Below, one piece after another: positions 31,601 through 36,048 of a stretch of 64,000 bases of DNA (its first letter is position 1; the number at the start of each line of letters is the position of its first letter). The translations under genes were made by a program, and so were the position numbers. The stretch comes from Alentia gelatinosa. Taxonomy: Eukaryota; Annelida; Polychaeta; Phyllodocida; Polynoidae. Below the pieces are notes generated by a model that saw nothing but the letters and a program-made list of their open reading frames with translations, made no database searches and was not told the origin of the DNA. The stretch lies in contig OX465579.1 in the NCBI GenBank assembly GCA_950022655.1, forward strand, positions 78,503,193 to 78,567,192, given 5' to 3'.

Positions 31601-31828
31601 GTTACGGGCAAAGCCAGCTACCCCACCAAATAACAGGGTGAACCTCACAAGGCTGAACACCCACAACTCTATCAACGATGTGTAAATGTTATATTCATAT
31701 ACGTCAAATATGAAGTGAAGATGGTAGTCAACACCATGACCATATGTCACTGTTGTCACTACTAAGTCAATGATGCTGAAGATGATGGCAAATATTACTG
31801 TGCTTTTGTACTTCCAACACTGAGCCAT
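1504..31828 (-). CDS. ABCB9: ABCB9/TAP-like ABC half-transporter, 11 coding exons, 3' end missing
   Basis: Minus-strand gene assembled from eleven exons (31159-31828, 29557-29671, 7284-7510, 6245-6354, 5790-5987, 5267-5395, 3853-4044, 3208-3381, 2574-2763, 2188-2294, 1504-1614). All introns are GT-AG and phases agree, giving 2223 nt or 741 codons. Residues 1-145 hold four hydrophobic segments like the extra N-terminal domain (TMD0) of TAP-type transporters, followed by a very acidic and lysine-rich linker and the six-helix core. The nucleotide-binding domain has Walker [10 protein letters not shown] (about 563-571), Q-loop VGQEP (about 610), signature LSGGQ (667-671, split by an intron), Walker B VLLLDE (about 687-692) and H-loop AHRLS (H723). 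Family knowledge: ABCB9 (TAPL) is a homodimeric lysosomal peptide transporter. ABCB9 is favoured over TAP1/TAP2 because of the TMD0 and the lineage suggested by the repeats. The usual length of about 760 aa implies only the C-terminal tail is missing. Confidence 0.85.
2188..2294 (-). CDS. ABCB9: ABCB9-like exon 10 (signature end, Walker B)
   Basis: 107 nt, acceptor CAG at 2295-2297, donor GTAAGT at 2186-2187. It completes the signature ([12 protein letters not shown]) and carries Walker B plus D-loop ([17 protein letters not shown]). Confidence 0.9.
2574..2763 (-). CDS. ABCB9: ABCB9-like exon 9 (Q-loop, start of signature)
   Basis: 190 nt, acceptor TTAG at 2764-2765, donor GTAAGA at 2572-2573. 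It contains the Q-loop [10 protein letters not shown], the alpha-subdomain, and [10 protein letters not shown], which begins the ABC signature. It exits in phase 1 within a signature glycine codon. Confidence 0.9.
3208..3381 (-). CDS. ABCB9: ABCB9-like exon 8 (Walker A)
   Basis: 174 nt in phase 0, acceptor TTTTCAG at 3382-3384, donor GTAATT at 3206-3207. It holds Walker [10 protein letters not shown] and the VLLDG strand. Confidence 0.9.
3853..4044 (-). CDS. ABCB9: ABCB9-like exon 7
   Basis: 192 nt in phase 0, acceptor CAG at 4045-4047, donor GTAATA at 3851-3852. It contains [14 protein letters not shown] and the start of the nucleotide-binding domain ([18 protein letters not shown], the A-loop tyrosine region). 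Confidence 0.85.
4150..4300. repeat. Dispersed repeat copy in intron (sister at 32035-32105)
   Basis: The stretch around TTTTACACCAC, AATCTATG and CTCACCCCTACNCATTTAC is shared, diverged, with 32035-32105. It is an interspersed repeat whose class I cannot name. No ORF is present. Confidence 0.45.
4792..4938. mobile_element. Short foldback MITE in ABCB9-like intron
   Basis: Both ends read ATAGAACGACCT in opposite orientation, and the inverted match continues for about 50 bp per arm (sharing GTACATGCTACAAAAC and GGGAATTG) around a loop of roughly 40 bp. The AT-rich flanks could be a target duplication but are imperfect. It has no coding capacity. Confidence 0.75.
5267..5395 (-). CDS. ABCB9: ABCB9-like exon 6
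   Basis: 129 nt in phase 0, acceptor CTCAG at 5396-5398, donor GTAAGT at 5265-5266. It codes for the helix and loop [18 protein letters not shown] followed by [10 protein letters not shown]. Confidence 0.85.
5790..5987 (-). CDS. ABCB9: ABCB9-like exon 5
   Basis: 198 nt in phase 0, acceptor CAG at 5988-5990, donor GTGAGT at 5788-5789. It encodes the cytosolic helix with [17 protein letters not shown], a hallmark of TAP-family transporters. Confidence 0.85.
6245..6354 (-). CDS. ABCB9: ABCB9-like exon 4
   Basis: 110 nt, acceptor TTTAG at 6355-6356, donor GTAAAC at 6243-6244. It codes for a transmembrane hairpin containing [17 protein letters not shown] and ends in phase 0 after YGEFYK. Confidence 0.8.
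7284..7510 (-). CDS. ABCB9: ABCB9-like exon 3
   Basis: 227 nt. The acceptor AG is at 7511-7512; it is the only one that restores the frame to read [17 protein letters not shown] donor sits at 7282-7283. It encodes the intracellular coupling region with the conserved stretch [18 protein letters not shown] fragment starts within about 30 bp of the acceptor, inside the polypyrimidine and branch-point region. Confidence 0.85.
7541..8284 (+). pseudogene. C-terminal fragment of a non-LTR retrotransposon (LINE) reverse-transcriptase ORF
   Basis: An open frame of about 248 codons whose upstream end runs into a stop at about 7538. It reads like the extreme C-terminus of a LINE pol: [20 protein letters not shown], then RTGSNRLQ, then a C-x2-C...H-x4-C motif in [19 protein letters not shown]. 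Family knowledge: many animal LINEs end in such a cysteine/histidine motif downstream of RT. The copy is 5'-truncated, as is normal for LINE insertions, and no RT catalytic motif is present. It lies in the ABCB9-like intron, opposite in strand to the gene. Confidence 0.8.
8281..8653. mobile_element. piggyBac-type MITE with TTAA target duplication
   Basis: It is bounded by TTAA at 8281-8284 and 8650-8653. Ends are CCCATTCACGGCGGGTGATG and, inverted, CCCTTTAAGGGCGGGTATCTG-like, so terminal repeats begin CCC next to TTAA, as in piggyBac elements. Near the left end the 18-bp palindrome TGATGCCATATGGCATCA occurs, with two further partial copies by 8380. No transposase is present. The insertion falls on the stop codon of the LINE ORF. 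Confidence 0.75.
8654..10430. other. Intron sequence: LINE 3' UTR remnant and anonymous DNA
   Basis: From 8654 to about 8770 a TTGTAGTTATATA-type repetitive tract resembles a LINE 3' UTR. A near-perfect hairpin (arms TCTGCTGGAAGA at 9265-9276 and its complement at 9286-9297) lies further on. No supported gene is visible. Confidence 0.4.
10431..11731. mobile_element. Non-autonomous 1.3-kb DNA element with ~32-bp terminal inverted repeats
   Basis: The left end (10431-10463) and right end (11701-11731) are inverted matches sharing ATTTTTGAAA and CTGCTAAATT, with ends ATAGGGGTC and CTATGGGTC. The interior is AT-rich and lacks a transposase ORF. It carries repeated GGGGTGTCGGACAACACG motifs. The superfamily is not identified. 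Confidence 0.65.
10782..10992. repeat. GGGGTGTCGGACAACACG repeats and a 32-bp perfect palindrome
   Basis: The 18-bp motif occurs directly at 10782-10799, 10801-10818 and 10975-10992. At 10959-10990 the last copy is fused to its reverse complement, forming a perfect 32-bp palindrome centred on CCCC/GGGG. Weaker relatives occur near 11143 and 11327. Confidence 0.85.
11743..11810 (-). pseudogene. Decayed copy of ABCB9-like exon 2 (3' part and donor flank)
   Basis: This stretch aligns to the exon 2 donor region (29531-29600) at roughly 80 percent by eye. It shares TAGATGGTGA, TGTGAGTATTTA and ATGAC-ATGAT in order. The donor AC (plus-strand view) has become AT, so the splice site is lost. It lies just downstream in gene order, suggesting an old tandem exon duplication later split by the Ty3 insertion. 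Confidence 0.6.
11843..12275 (+). repeat. 5' LTR
   Basis: 433 bp starting TGTAACAG and ending CTGTTACA. A TATA-like CCCTATATAGGGG lies at about 11926-11940. A consensus splice donor (GTAAGT at 12056) and an acceptor-like CTGTACAG (ending about 12180) are inside the LTR. Confidence 0.95.
12278..12295 (+). other. Primer-binding site for tRNA-Leu
   Basis: TGGTGGCAGCGGTGGGAT begins two bases after the LTR. It is complementary to the 3' end of animal tRNA-Leu (AAG/TAG isoacceptors end ...ATCCCACCGCTGCCACCA, from memory of tRNA sequences). Confidence 0.85.
12296..15361 (+). other. Long 3.1-kb retrotransposon leader with repeated CACGTGG boxes
   Basis: No gag-like ORF occurs before 15362. CACGTGG is found at 12347, 12395, 12753, 12945, 13512 and 13815, with CATGTGG or CACATGG variants near 12734, 13285 and 13353, each in loosely similar context. 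GGTAAG donor-like sites occur near 15118, 15218 and 15303, and a good acceptor (CCCTTTTATTACAG, AG about 15333) sits 29 bp before the gag ATG, so leader splicing is plausible. Confidence 0.6.
15362..16807 (+). CDS. gag: Ty3/gypsy Gag, N-terminal part (frameshifted at its end)
   Basis: 481 codons. The start MANTNGG follows a candidate splice acceptor. Residues about 150-320 are rich in SPS/RSP repeats, then a capsid-like domain follows ([20 protein letters not shown] onward, ending near residue 470). Gag builds the virus-like particle of the element. The frame stops at TGA 16805-16807, but homologous-looking Gag continues in the -1 frame ([10 protein letters not shown] begins about 16790), so a small indel around 16775-16790 is the likely break. 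A programmed shift is less likely because no slippery heptamer is evident. Confidence 0.85.
   Translation: MANTNGGAYQTKDEWRAEEQLSIEHGSSKGDDEEVNPQSNEPSKQIQKSGQQRSTQSDAPIHGGHCVDNSALLGRMMEALTIFLSQQANSKPNQDVPRVPDCDCKSTSADRHHRGIISKGIYCPRAPKDEGSEWGEKTSGYCDYQMEQETGGHVSPPRQLSEFSPASNPAQRRFSHIRSPSPHYQTLGYHSEREAPSRLYHSPSQHADRWQSPERRSPTTACHPPNQHYERRYRSPSGRIPQLHRRRSPSPESYQMQYRSPHQKYSSPTAPSSCSRAPGVRSTSPVTGLSNRQSLQQRSPSLQRPLSPLPGSMQGLSYPEARQESRGTRGLSVKPRAYDGTTPWEEYRNYFKRLARVSRWDSSMMLDMLSVQLTGDAQRFIDDEPQQVIESFAQLDAALQRRFGVQQHVELNQAALEARTRKPGESLEALEPDLRPLVKLAHPELDPNGVEIIGVTHFKRAIGDKLSKAVHNAKARVSVRL
16785..17343 (+). CDS. gag: Gag nucleocapsid region with three CCHC zinc knuckles
   Basis: Continues Gag in the -1 frame. 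Three C-x2-C-x4-H-x4-C knuckles are visible: [28 protein letters not shown] and [14 protein letters not shown], linked by RSSSP/RSPSP segments. Such knuckles bind genomic RNA. The frame ends in TGA at 17341-17343 and the same frame continues as protease, so this stop is the Gag-Pol boundary. It is followed by CAATCA, matching the CARYYA readthrough context. Confidence 0.85.
17344..17961 (+). CDS. pol: Pol, aspartic protease domain
   Basis: Open in the same frame as the nucleocapsid after the TGA at 17341. The active-site motif [12 protein letters not shown] is at about 17425-17460 (D-T-G at 17431), and a flap-like LGHDFLSRY follows near 17645-17670. It processes the Gag-Pol polyprotein. A second in-frame TGA at 17959-17961 interrupts Pol just before the RT domain; RT coding resumes immediately in the same frame. 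I read that stop as a nonsense mutation because its context (TGA ACT GGG) lacks a readthrough motif. Confidence 0.85.
   Translation, partial: QSATPRPREMRVIVNIRTPVGDESVSALIDTGAEMSFLGQDLLARLRQLGAELDIQRSTHKVYAINGTPVKVAYKVGLELHTKLGPTYHHFLTSDMGPELVLGHDFLSRYQWEWSWVDMDIRLPSDMEPGGGLPLQPRARTDPDLYRFANTSCEAHEMIELSKRTAANLNDEQVEQVHGLLREFRHIFACGGEKLGQTHLKEHEI
17962..26667 (+). CDS. pol: Pol: RT, repeated RT-end/RNase H units, integrase (2873-codon ORF from 18046)
   Basis: One long ORF ends at TAA 26665-26667. RT fingers and palm occur once ([10 protein letters not shown], then [11 protein letters not shown] with the first catalytic Asp near 18247; first YLDD at 18433). From the YLDD box on, the protein repeats: a short unit (18426-19091), then five 429-codon units to about 25525. 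Each full unit has YLDD, thumb, RNase H ([33 protein letters not shown]) and a basic linker. Integrase follows once, with an HHCC-type finger (ending CRRCDLC), catalytic D in MDILGPF, D in [10 protein letters not shown] in QVERMN, and a GPF-type C-terminus (WTGPFVV). So there are six YLDD boxes, five RNase H domains and one integrase. Confidence 0.92.
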   Translation, partial: TGDARPIKIPPRRVPIHTEDLVKAELTKLIDQGIITPSESPWSAPIVMVKKKDGTPRMCVDYRQLNAVTEKDAYPLPHIDDYLSKLGGAGWFATLDLASGYWQVGVKAEDRHKTAFTTPFGLYEWTVMPFGLCNAPSTFERLMEHVLRNEKGKGVLLYLDDVIVFSSTFEGLLERLSTVFTHIRDAGLKLKPSKCELFCKIVHFLGNADALSRIPCPFPCAQCGQEHEDPAPVKRKPRSRSSPPVMSRTKNRKDSVQVKTQAEGGLQFRAVSTRRTLGRRGRGRKRHKVEARPIEVIGTADGWSTEQLLKCQEDDHVLGVVRAWGTMRPLRDCITHEGPEVKYYWAQFERIYKNEQGLLCYCWRDKEGQDTERILLSLLYLDDVIVFSSTFEGLLERLSTVFTHIRDAGLKLKPSKCELFCKIVHFLGHVVSHEGVRTDPAKVAKVQAWPIPQTKRDVRAFIGLTSYYRRFVKDYALIAEPLHQLSGKNAIFQWGHEQDLAFGKLKEALTSGPILGYPGREGLYILDTDASNCGIRSVLSQLQDGEEKVLSYGSRVLDDAERNYCVTRRELLAVVYFTEKYRHYLYGKKFLIRTDHAALRWLLQSKNPEGQLARWVERLAPFNYDIAHRPGKDHGNADALSRIPCPFPCAQCGQEHEDPAPVKRKPRSRSSPPVMSRTKNRKDSVQVKTQAEGGLQFRAVSTRRTLGRRGRGRKRHKVEARPIEVIGTADGWSTEQLLKCQEDDHVLGVVRAWGTMRPLRDCITHEGPEVKYYWAQFERIYKNEQGLLCYCWRDKEGQDTERILLSLLYLDDVIVFSSTFEGLLERLSTVFTHIRDAGLKLKPSKCELFCKIVHFLGHVVSHEGVRTDPAKVAKVQAWPIPQTKRDVRAFIGLTSYYRRFVKDYALIAEPLHQLSGKNAIFQWGHEQDLAFGKLKEALTSGPILGYPGREGLYILDTDASNCGIRSVLSQLQDGEEKVLSYGSRVLDDAERNYCVTRRELLAVVYFTEKYRHYLYGKKFLIRTDHAALRWLLQSKNPEGQLARWVERLAPFNYDIAHRPGKDHGNADALSRIPCPFPCAQCGQEHEDPAPVKRKPRSRSSPPVMSRTKNRKDSVQVKTQAEGGLQFRAVSTRRTLGRRGRGRKRHKVEARPIEVIGTADGWSTEQLLKCQEDDHVLGVVRAWGTMRPLRDCITHEGPEVKYYWAQFERIYKNEQGLLCYCWRDKEGQDTERILLSLLYLDDVIVFNSTFEGLLERLSTVFTHIRDAGLKLKPSKCELFCKIVHFLGHVVSHEGVRTDPAKVAKVQAWPIPQTKRDVRAFIGLTSYYRRFVKDYALIAEPLHQLSGKNAIFQWGHEQDLAFGKLKEALTSGPILGYPGREGLYILDTDASNCGIGSVLSQLQDGEEKVLSYGSRVLDDAERNYCVTRRELLAVVYFTEKYRHYLYGKKFLIRTDHAALRWLLQSKNPEGQLARWVERLAPFNYDIAHRPGKDHGNADALSRIPCPFPCAQCGQEHEDPAPVKRKPRSRSSPLVMSRTKNRKDSVQVKTQAEGGLQFRAVSTRRTLGRRGRGRKRHKVEARPIEVIGTADGWSREQLLKCQEDDHVLGVVRAWGTMRPLRDCITHEGPEVKYYWAQFERIYKNEQGLLCYCWRDKEGQDTERILLSLLYLDDVIVFSSTFEGLLERLSTVFTHIRDAGLKLKPSKCELFCKIVHFLGHVVSHEGVRTDPAKVAKVQAWPIPQTKRDVRAFIGLTSYYRRFVKDYALIAEPLHQLSGKNAIFQWGHEQDLAFGKLKEALTSGPILGYPGREGLYILDTDASNCGIGSVLSQLQDGEEKVLLYGSRVLDDAERNYCVTRRELLAVVYFTEKYRHYLYGKKFLIRTDHAALRWLLQSKNPEGQLARWVERLAPFNYDIAHRPGKDHGNADALSRIPCPFPCAQCGQEHEDPAPVKRKPRSRSSPPVMSRTKNRKDSVQVKTQAEGGLQFRAVSTRRTLGRRGHGRKRHKVEARPIEVIGTADGWSREQLLKCQEDDHVLGVVRAWGTMRPLRDCITHEGPEVKYYWAQFERIYKNEQGLLCYCWRDKEGQDTERILLSLLYLDDVIVFSSTFEGLLERLSTVFTHIRDAGLKLKPSKCELFCKIVHFLGHVVSHEGVRTDPAKVAKVQAWPIPQTKRDVRAFIGLTSYYRRFVKDYALIAEPLHQLSGKNAIFQWGHEQDLAFGKLKEALTSGPILGYPGREGLYILDTDASNCGIGSVLSQLQDGEEKVLSYGSRVLDDAERNYCVTRRELLAVVYFTEKYRHYLYGKKFLIRTDHAALRWLLQSKNPEGQLARWVERLAPFNYDIAHRPGKDHGNADALSRIPCPFPCAQCGQEHEDPAPVKRKPRSRSSPPVMSRTKNRKDSVQVKTQAEGGLQFRAVSTRRTLGRRGRGRKRHKVEARPIEVIGTADGWSTEQLLKCQEDDHVLGVVRAWGTMRPLRDCITHEGPEVKYYWAQFERIYKNEQGLLCYCWRDKEGQDTERILLPRSRVPALLTLLHDHPTAGHMGQERTLQRARQSKFFWRTLSQDVREWCRRCDLCFRTKHSNRQNKAPMKSMPTGAPMERVAMDILGPFPKTGNNNTVILVIADYFTKWVELIPLPDQRAVTVAEALFETIFCRFGVPVELLTDQGPDFTSEVVMQLCHLFHVDKVRTSPYHPQTDGQVERMNRTILQMLRQLVNQQQNDWDEHLPIIAMAYRSSVHSSTGYTPNKLMLGRECSPPFNVMDAAPGWEPGHSGYPHYVETLTQRMQDSNTLVKKHLGVAQKRQKTYYDRRSHGHRFKRGDVVWVYYPVRQKGLSPKLQMSWTGPFVVTMVIGSLNVEVREGPRSRRRVLHIDKCQSVRGEVDTTWVDAVLKASPELDKTLEQ
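18426..19091 (+). repeat. Shortened first copy of the pol repeat unit
   Basis: 666 bp, collinear with the 1287-bp unit but missing 621 bp (207 codons, equivalent to 19246-19866) between TTTCTTGGG and AATGCAGATGCC. The deletion joins the RT YLDD segment directly to the end of RNase H and keeps the frame. A GG microhomology lies at the junction. Confidence 0.95.
19092..25524 (+). repeat. Five tandem 1287-bp pol units
   Basis: Unit starts (CTTGTTGTATCTTGACG) are at 19092, 20379, 21666, 22953 and 24240, exactly 1287 bp apart, the last joining unique integrase DNA at about 25525. Copies differ by a few substitutions only. Copies 1-2 read NCGIRSV and copies 3-5 NCGIGSV; copy 3 has VFNSTF and SSPLV; copies 3 and 4 have WSREQ where others have WSTEQ; copy 4 has VLLYG and RRGHG. 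All keep the frame. Confidence 0.97.
26668..28730 (+). other. Retrotransposon 3' non-coding region and polypurine tract
   Basis: Two kilobases without a supported ORF. From about 27845 to 28240 a degenerate unit of roughly 130-150 bp occurs three times (GATGTCCTACACC-ATCAT..., TTGGGTTC or GGTTCTGC, ...CATCATC...). The purine-rich AAGGAGGGGAGAG at 28718-28730 directly precedes the 3' LTR and is the likely plus-strand primer tract. Confidence 0.7.
28731..29163 (+). repeat. 3' LTR
   Basis: 433 bp, no difference from the 5' LTR found by eye. It is followed by TTAG, the target-site duplicate. Confidence 0.95.
29164..29556. other. Intron sequence between the Ty3 element and exon 2
   Basis: AT-rich DNA with no supported gene or repeat. 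It continues the sequence interrupted at 11842. Confidence 0.4.
29557..29671 (-). CDS. ABCB9: ABCB9-like exon 2
   Basis: This 115-nt exon has a CAG acceptor at 29672-29674 and a GTAAAT donor at 29555-29556. It encodes the helix containing [14 protein letters not shown], a conserved TAP/ABCB9 segment. Entry phase is 1 and exit phase is 2. The next exon lies 22 kb away across the intron carrying the Ty3 element. Confidence 0.85.
29672..31158. other. Intron 1 of the ABCB9-like gene
   Basis: Mostly anonymous AT-rich DNA with no recognised mobile element. It contains one possible exon on the plus strand at 30301-30449, listed separately. Confidence 0.45.
30301..30449 (+). CDS. Possible first exon of an unrecognised plus-strand gene
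   Basis: An ATG opens 49 codons ([20 protein letters not shown]...), with balanced composition ([17 protein letters not shown]), ending exactly at a CAG/GTGAGA donor at 30449/30450; reading on gives an immediate TGA. No partner exon was found and no family is recognised. It lies in the first intron of the ABCB9-like gene on the other strand. It may be a chance ORF. Confidence 0.3.
31159..31828 (-). CDS. ABCB9: ABCB9-like exon 1 (first coding exon)
   Basis: The ATG is at 31828 and the exon ends before a GTGAGC donor at 31158. It codes for residues 1-223 plus one base. Hydrophobic segments lie at roughly residues 9-31, 49-73, 86-109 and 120-144, followed by an acidic/lysine linker (about 155-195) and the start of core helix 1. 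A pyrimidine tract plus CAG at 31850-31852, just upstream of the ATG, looks like an acceptor, so a non-coding first exon further upstream is likely. A clean donor (AAAG then GTAAGT, minus strand) at 36416-36425 is one candidate for it. Confidence 0.85.
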
Positions 31829-32160
31829 TGTTGATGATTGAATTTAACACTGAAATTTTAAAAAGCAAAGCAAATAATGAAGAATACATGGTAGTGTTCC
31901 TATCAATTGTAACATCATGTCTATAGATCAAGGGATCATGGTTCGCTCTTTGACTTAAAATTAACTAAACCCATTGTATCAGTTTGTTAACTTATTTATT
32001 TTTCTAGTTCAATTATAAATATCTTTACTGGTTTTACACCACAGTGGTAATCAAATCTATGAGATAAATTTAGTTAAAAATCTCACCCCTACGCATTTAC
32101 TGAAGTTATGAACATGTCTTGCGATTTTGGTGGGAATTGTTATGGTGGCTTATACTTACA
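31829..32160. other. Upstream flank of the ABCB9-like gene
   Basis: Contains an acceptor-like TTTCAG (minus strand) at about 31850-31855 and, at 32035-32105, the second copy of the dispersed repeat seen at 4150-4300. No TATA box or CpG-rich promoter is obvious. Confidence 0.4.
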
Positions 32161-33474
32161 GACACCTTGAGCCTAGGACGTTTTGAGCTTTTAGCCCTAG
32201 ATGCCTTGAGCCTTTCTGTGGACGCCTCTAGTCTATCCTGAAGATGATTTAGCCTACCCTAATTCTAACCGTTAAACTAAACTGTGCCCCGTCTTTTCTG
32301 ATACCAGAAAGTTCGCCACTGAGGAGAATAAACACCAGTCACCGCGGTAAACGTGCCTCCACCCTCCCCACAGCCCGGAGTAAAGTCAGCCCAGCCGTCT
32401 GAAGCCGTCAACCAAGCCAGCCTTAAGTGCTGGTTCTACAATACCTTAACATAACCAAGTTGGCAGGGCATCTAGCACGACTAGACATGTGTACGAGTCA
32501 CACTAGCCACCTGCAGGTACATCACCTAGCCTGACTAAAGAAAAGTCAGACTAGCCTTTATATAACGAATATAAGACACTACGCTACATAGCCGCCATAT
32601 TAAAGGGTTGGTTCCACCAACACGCTGGATTTTGCCGTGTTATATCTTGGTATGTCTTTTTATATCTTACCCGGTACAATATGTCTTACCGCTTTACTGC
32701 AACATGTTGCAATTACAGTGCAGTAGATCTATACGGTACAGAGCCTCCAGAGGTTACTAAACTCCTGATTATCGCCCCGGGTAAAGCAAAGTTCCGCTCC
32801 CGATAGACTTGGCACACTACGACAAAATGAACCACAGTTTTCTGATTTATAATTTGAGAAACTGAATATAATTTCGGATTCCCATGTAGAAATAGCTGAA
32901 ATTTCCATTTCTGACATCAGAATTTCAATTTGAGGATGTCTGAAAACCGTTAAACTGCATTAATTCTGGGCTACGGGTAAGGGGTCTATCACCATACTAC
33001 GTCGGTAACCAGCGAAACCCGGAACTTGTCAACAGACTGAATTACGGGATACCTCAATAGGGTCTATGAGTAGTAATATTGTACAACAATATTATGTATG
33101 AGACCAGTCGCCCTTCTTTTATAGTAATTGTGGCATGACTGTTCGAGACTTGTCAGGAACATTCTGATAGCTGCTAGAACTATTCCCTTTGGTAAATTCA
33201 AAATCGGACTAGGATAAAGAGGGAATTGGACGCCTTGAGTCTTTTACTGTTTGAGCCCCCTGTCAGCGCGAAAGCGTGGACGCCTTGAGCCCACCCCTTG
33301 GACGCCTTGAACCTATCCTTATTTTAGTTCTGATTGGCGGGTTAGGGTTAGAAAAGGGTTGGGTCAGGGTTATGGTTGTGTATATGACTAAACCATTTTA
33401 AGTGCACTTTTCAAAGTGTCCACAGAGAGGCTCAAGGCGTCGAGGGCTCAAATCGTCCTGGGCTCAAGGCATCT
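32161..33474. mobile_element. 1.3-kb non-autonomous element with ~60-bp subrepeat-rich TIRs
   Basis: The left arm (about 32161-32230) and right arm (about 33415-33474) are inverted matches built from GCCTTGAGCC subrepeats (CCTTGAGCC, GGACG, TTTGAGC, then CTGTGGAC). Extra GGACGCCTTGAG copies lie at 33229, 33282 and 33299. The interior has no transposase. Confidence 0.7.
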
Positions 33475-33607
33475 ATAATAATAAACCAGATAAAAACATG
33501 CATGATAAATAAGAATGAGTGATATTGAAAGGCTGAACTTACTTACTGAAGTACTGGTGTTACTATTAGTACAGTTTTAGCTAGTCCTAGAAACTTTGAC
33601 TGCCTGG

Positions 33608-36048
33608 CGGACAGTCAGAGAGCACATACACTTTTTCCCATAGTACAGAAAAGCACTTCCTTGGTTCTAAGTAATCCTTTCAATGTCAGTGCATGTTCAT
33701 GCACCCTTACCTTAAGGGAGCGTACAATAATTATGGCCCAGGGGGGGGCACAGTTTTTAGGGGGTGGGGCCAACTTTTTTTGGGGCATTCCCAGGGGGGG
33801 GGCCAACTTTTTGGGGGGTATTTCCATGGGGGGGGGGGCCCAAAATTTTCCACTAATTCTGTCGTGGGGTCGACGTTTTCAGCAAAACATGGAGGCAAAC
33901 TCCCATATTTGTGTTCAATGACAAAAATTGATGTTATGAAATGCATTCATATCATATCACAAGAAATCAGCTTAGTTGTACAACTATAATAATGATTAAT
34001 GCACAAGGTAACTATAGTTGTCTCACTCCCTGGAGTTCAGTTTCTATGGTCACAGTCCTGTTTGCCAATTAGAGATGGGTGTCCACCCTCCCTCAGTCTG
34101 ACAGACTTATGTGGGGGAAGACAACAATGGACGAACACTAACATTTGTCCCAGAATCAATGCAGTCTCACAAGATCATTAGTTTTTTTCTTCAACATTGA
34201 TGAATTAAGAGCATTTACTACAACATCAAGTACTACAAAATGCCCCTGTTGCTGCTTATTTCAATAAGATTACCATATATATGGAAGAGCATTGAGTACT
34301 TAAAGGGGTTCTGCATGCAAGAAAATGGGACTTCCTTCTGAGGGCCACACCATAGTTTGATCCACTCATTCCAAAGATCCCTCACGCCATGCCAGACTAT
34401 AACAAATTGCCAGAACATCTGTATTTGCATGTCAATGATACTGCTACAAGAAACAGTAAAGGTCCTTTGAGATTCTGCAAGGGAGCCTGATGACTATGAA
34501 TTGATGGCACAAATCGAGAAAGCAGTTGCTGCTGGATATATGAATGTGAACAACCAAGTCTCAATAAGTGACTTCATTGAGAATTAGGCTCTAGGTAGTC
34601 AAGCTTTATGATTGATTATATGGGTACAGGAGAGATGGGGGCTTCCAGCAAGACTGCTAGCTGCCAACTACAGCCTCAATTTGGCAGGGGTTGATTCACT
34701 GATTTCGGGTTAGAACATTAGCAGAATCTTAAAATTCAATCATGTATATGATTCTTACAGAATCTTATAATTCAAATCAGGTATATGATTCAAGTTCATA
34801 TGTTAAAAGCAGGACACAGAAACCTCTCATATATAGGCTCTCCAGGGACTCTCCTGTAAAACTGGCCAAGGAATACCTAAGGGCTGACATTATCTGCTCT
34901 TGGCTGCCAGTGGTGCAACTGCGAGCACCTCTCCAACAGAGTTGACTCCAGATGGCAATAACTGACATTGAAACTGGCCTCCACATGGTGTGTGTTCCAG
35001 TCCTGCTCAAGACTCCCCGATCTTTTTTGCATCAGTGCTGTTCCGTCAACAACAGCTGTTCATTTGCTACTTGTTTCATTTATTTTCTTTTTTGAGCAAT
35101 TTTTATGAAGTGAATATTGTGTGTTCCATCACCAAAATTGGTGGTACAGCCATTCTCCCACTCGGGCAGTAGCCCCTTACTCCTCATTCTAATGGCAGGT
35201 GTCAAGCCAAATGAGCAGTAGGTACTGTGTAAGTAATTGGTATAACCCGACCGGGGTTTGAAGCCATGACCTACCATGCTTAAGGTGAACACCCCTACCA
35301 CTTAGCTACTGAGATTGGTCAAAATTTTGACAAATGACTGACTGTAGCTGGGTTTGTTCTAAAGCAAAGAAGGAAAGCCTTATGGAAAAAATGCTACATC
35401 AATTAGGCCTCCTCTGTACTTTTACCCTATTCAGATGGAGGGGGGGGGGGGCGATGGTTTTTTTGGGCATTCCAAGGGGGGGGGCCAACTTTTTTTTTGT
35501 ATTCCCATGGGGGGGGGCCAACTTTTTTTTGGGTATTCCCATGGGGAACTTTTTTTTGACCGATCGGTGTTAGAAAAACTGTGCCCCCCCTGGGCGATAA
35601 TTAATGAACGCTCCCTAAGAAATGTATAATAAATCCTTTTCGATTGAAGAAACTCCTCATTTGTTCTTTTGTGACACTTTTTGGAGCCTTTTTGTACAAC
35701 TCATTTCACCACTTCTAACTCATGTCGGCCATATTTGATTAACTGGTTCCTGGCATGCCCCTGTATGGGATCATATGTGCATTTGAAACAAATATCTTGT
35801 AAATTCTCCCGCCTGCAGAATGCATTGACATGGATTTTACAAACACATGGCTGTTCTATTATTTAGAACTAATGCAAAGGTAGGAAAATACTGTCATTTT
35901 ATTGCATTTTGTCTCAAAAAGCTGTCTCCCACACAATTAGAAACACCCGACATCTTATATGCTAAACGCCTGCTGGTCTGAGAAGTGCCAATCTGGTCGA
36001 CCAGTTTGCCTAGAGCTCTATGGGTGTGCTCTCTGACTGTCCGCAGGA
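33608..36048. mobile_element. Nested inverted-repeat element with G-rich minisatellites
   Basis: Outer arms (about 33608-33631 and 36028-36048) share GCGGACAGTCAGAGAGCACA in inverted orientation. Inner arms (33711-33760 and 35572-35622) share TTAGGGAGCGT-CA-TAATTAT and CCCAGGGGGGG-CACAGTTTTT. Next to each inner arm are tandem units of about 30 bp (ATTCCCATGGGGGGG, then CCAACTTTTTTT). No transposase ORF is visible. It may be two nested elements. Confidence 0.65.
35185..35312 (-). repeat. tRNA-derived SINE remnant
   Basis: Minus-strand reading gives a tRNA-like pattern: TAGCTAAGTGG (A-box-like, 35303-35313 region) followed by GGTAGGTCATGGCTTCAAACCCCGG (B-box-like GCTTCAAACCC). Stems are degraded and the 3' body is AT-rich, so it is more likely a SINE head than a functional tRNA. 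Confidence 0.5.
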
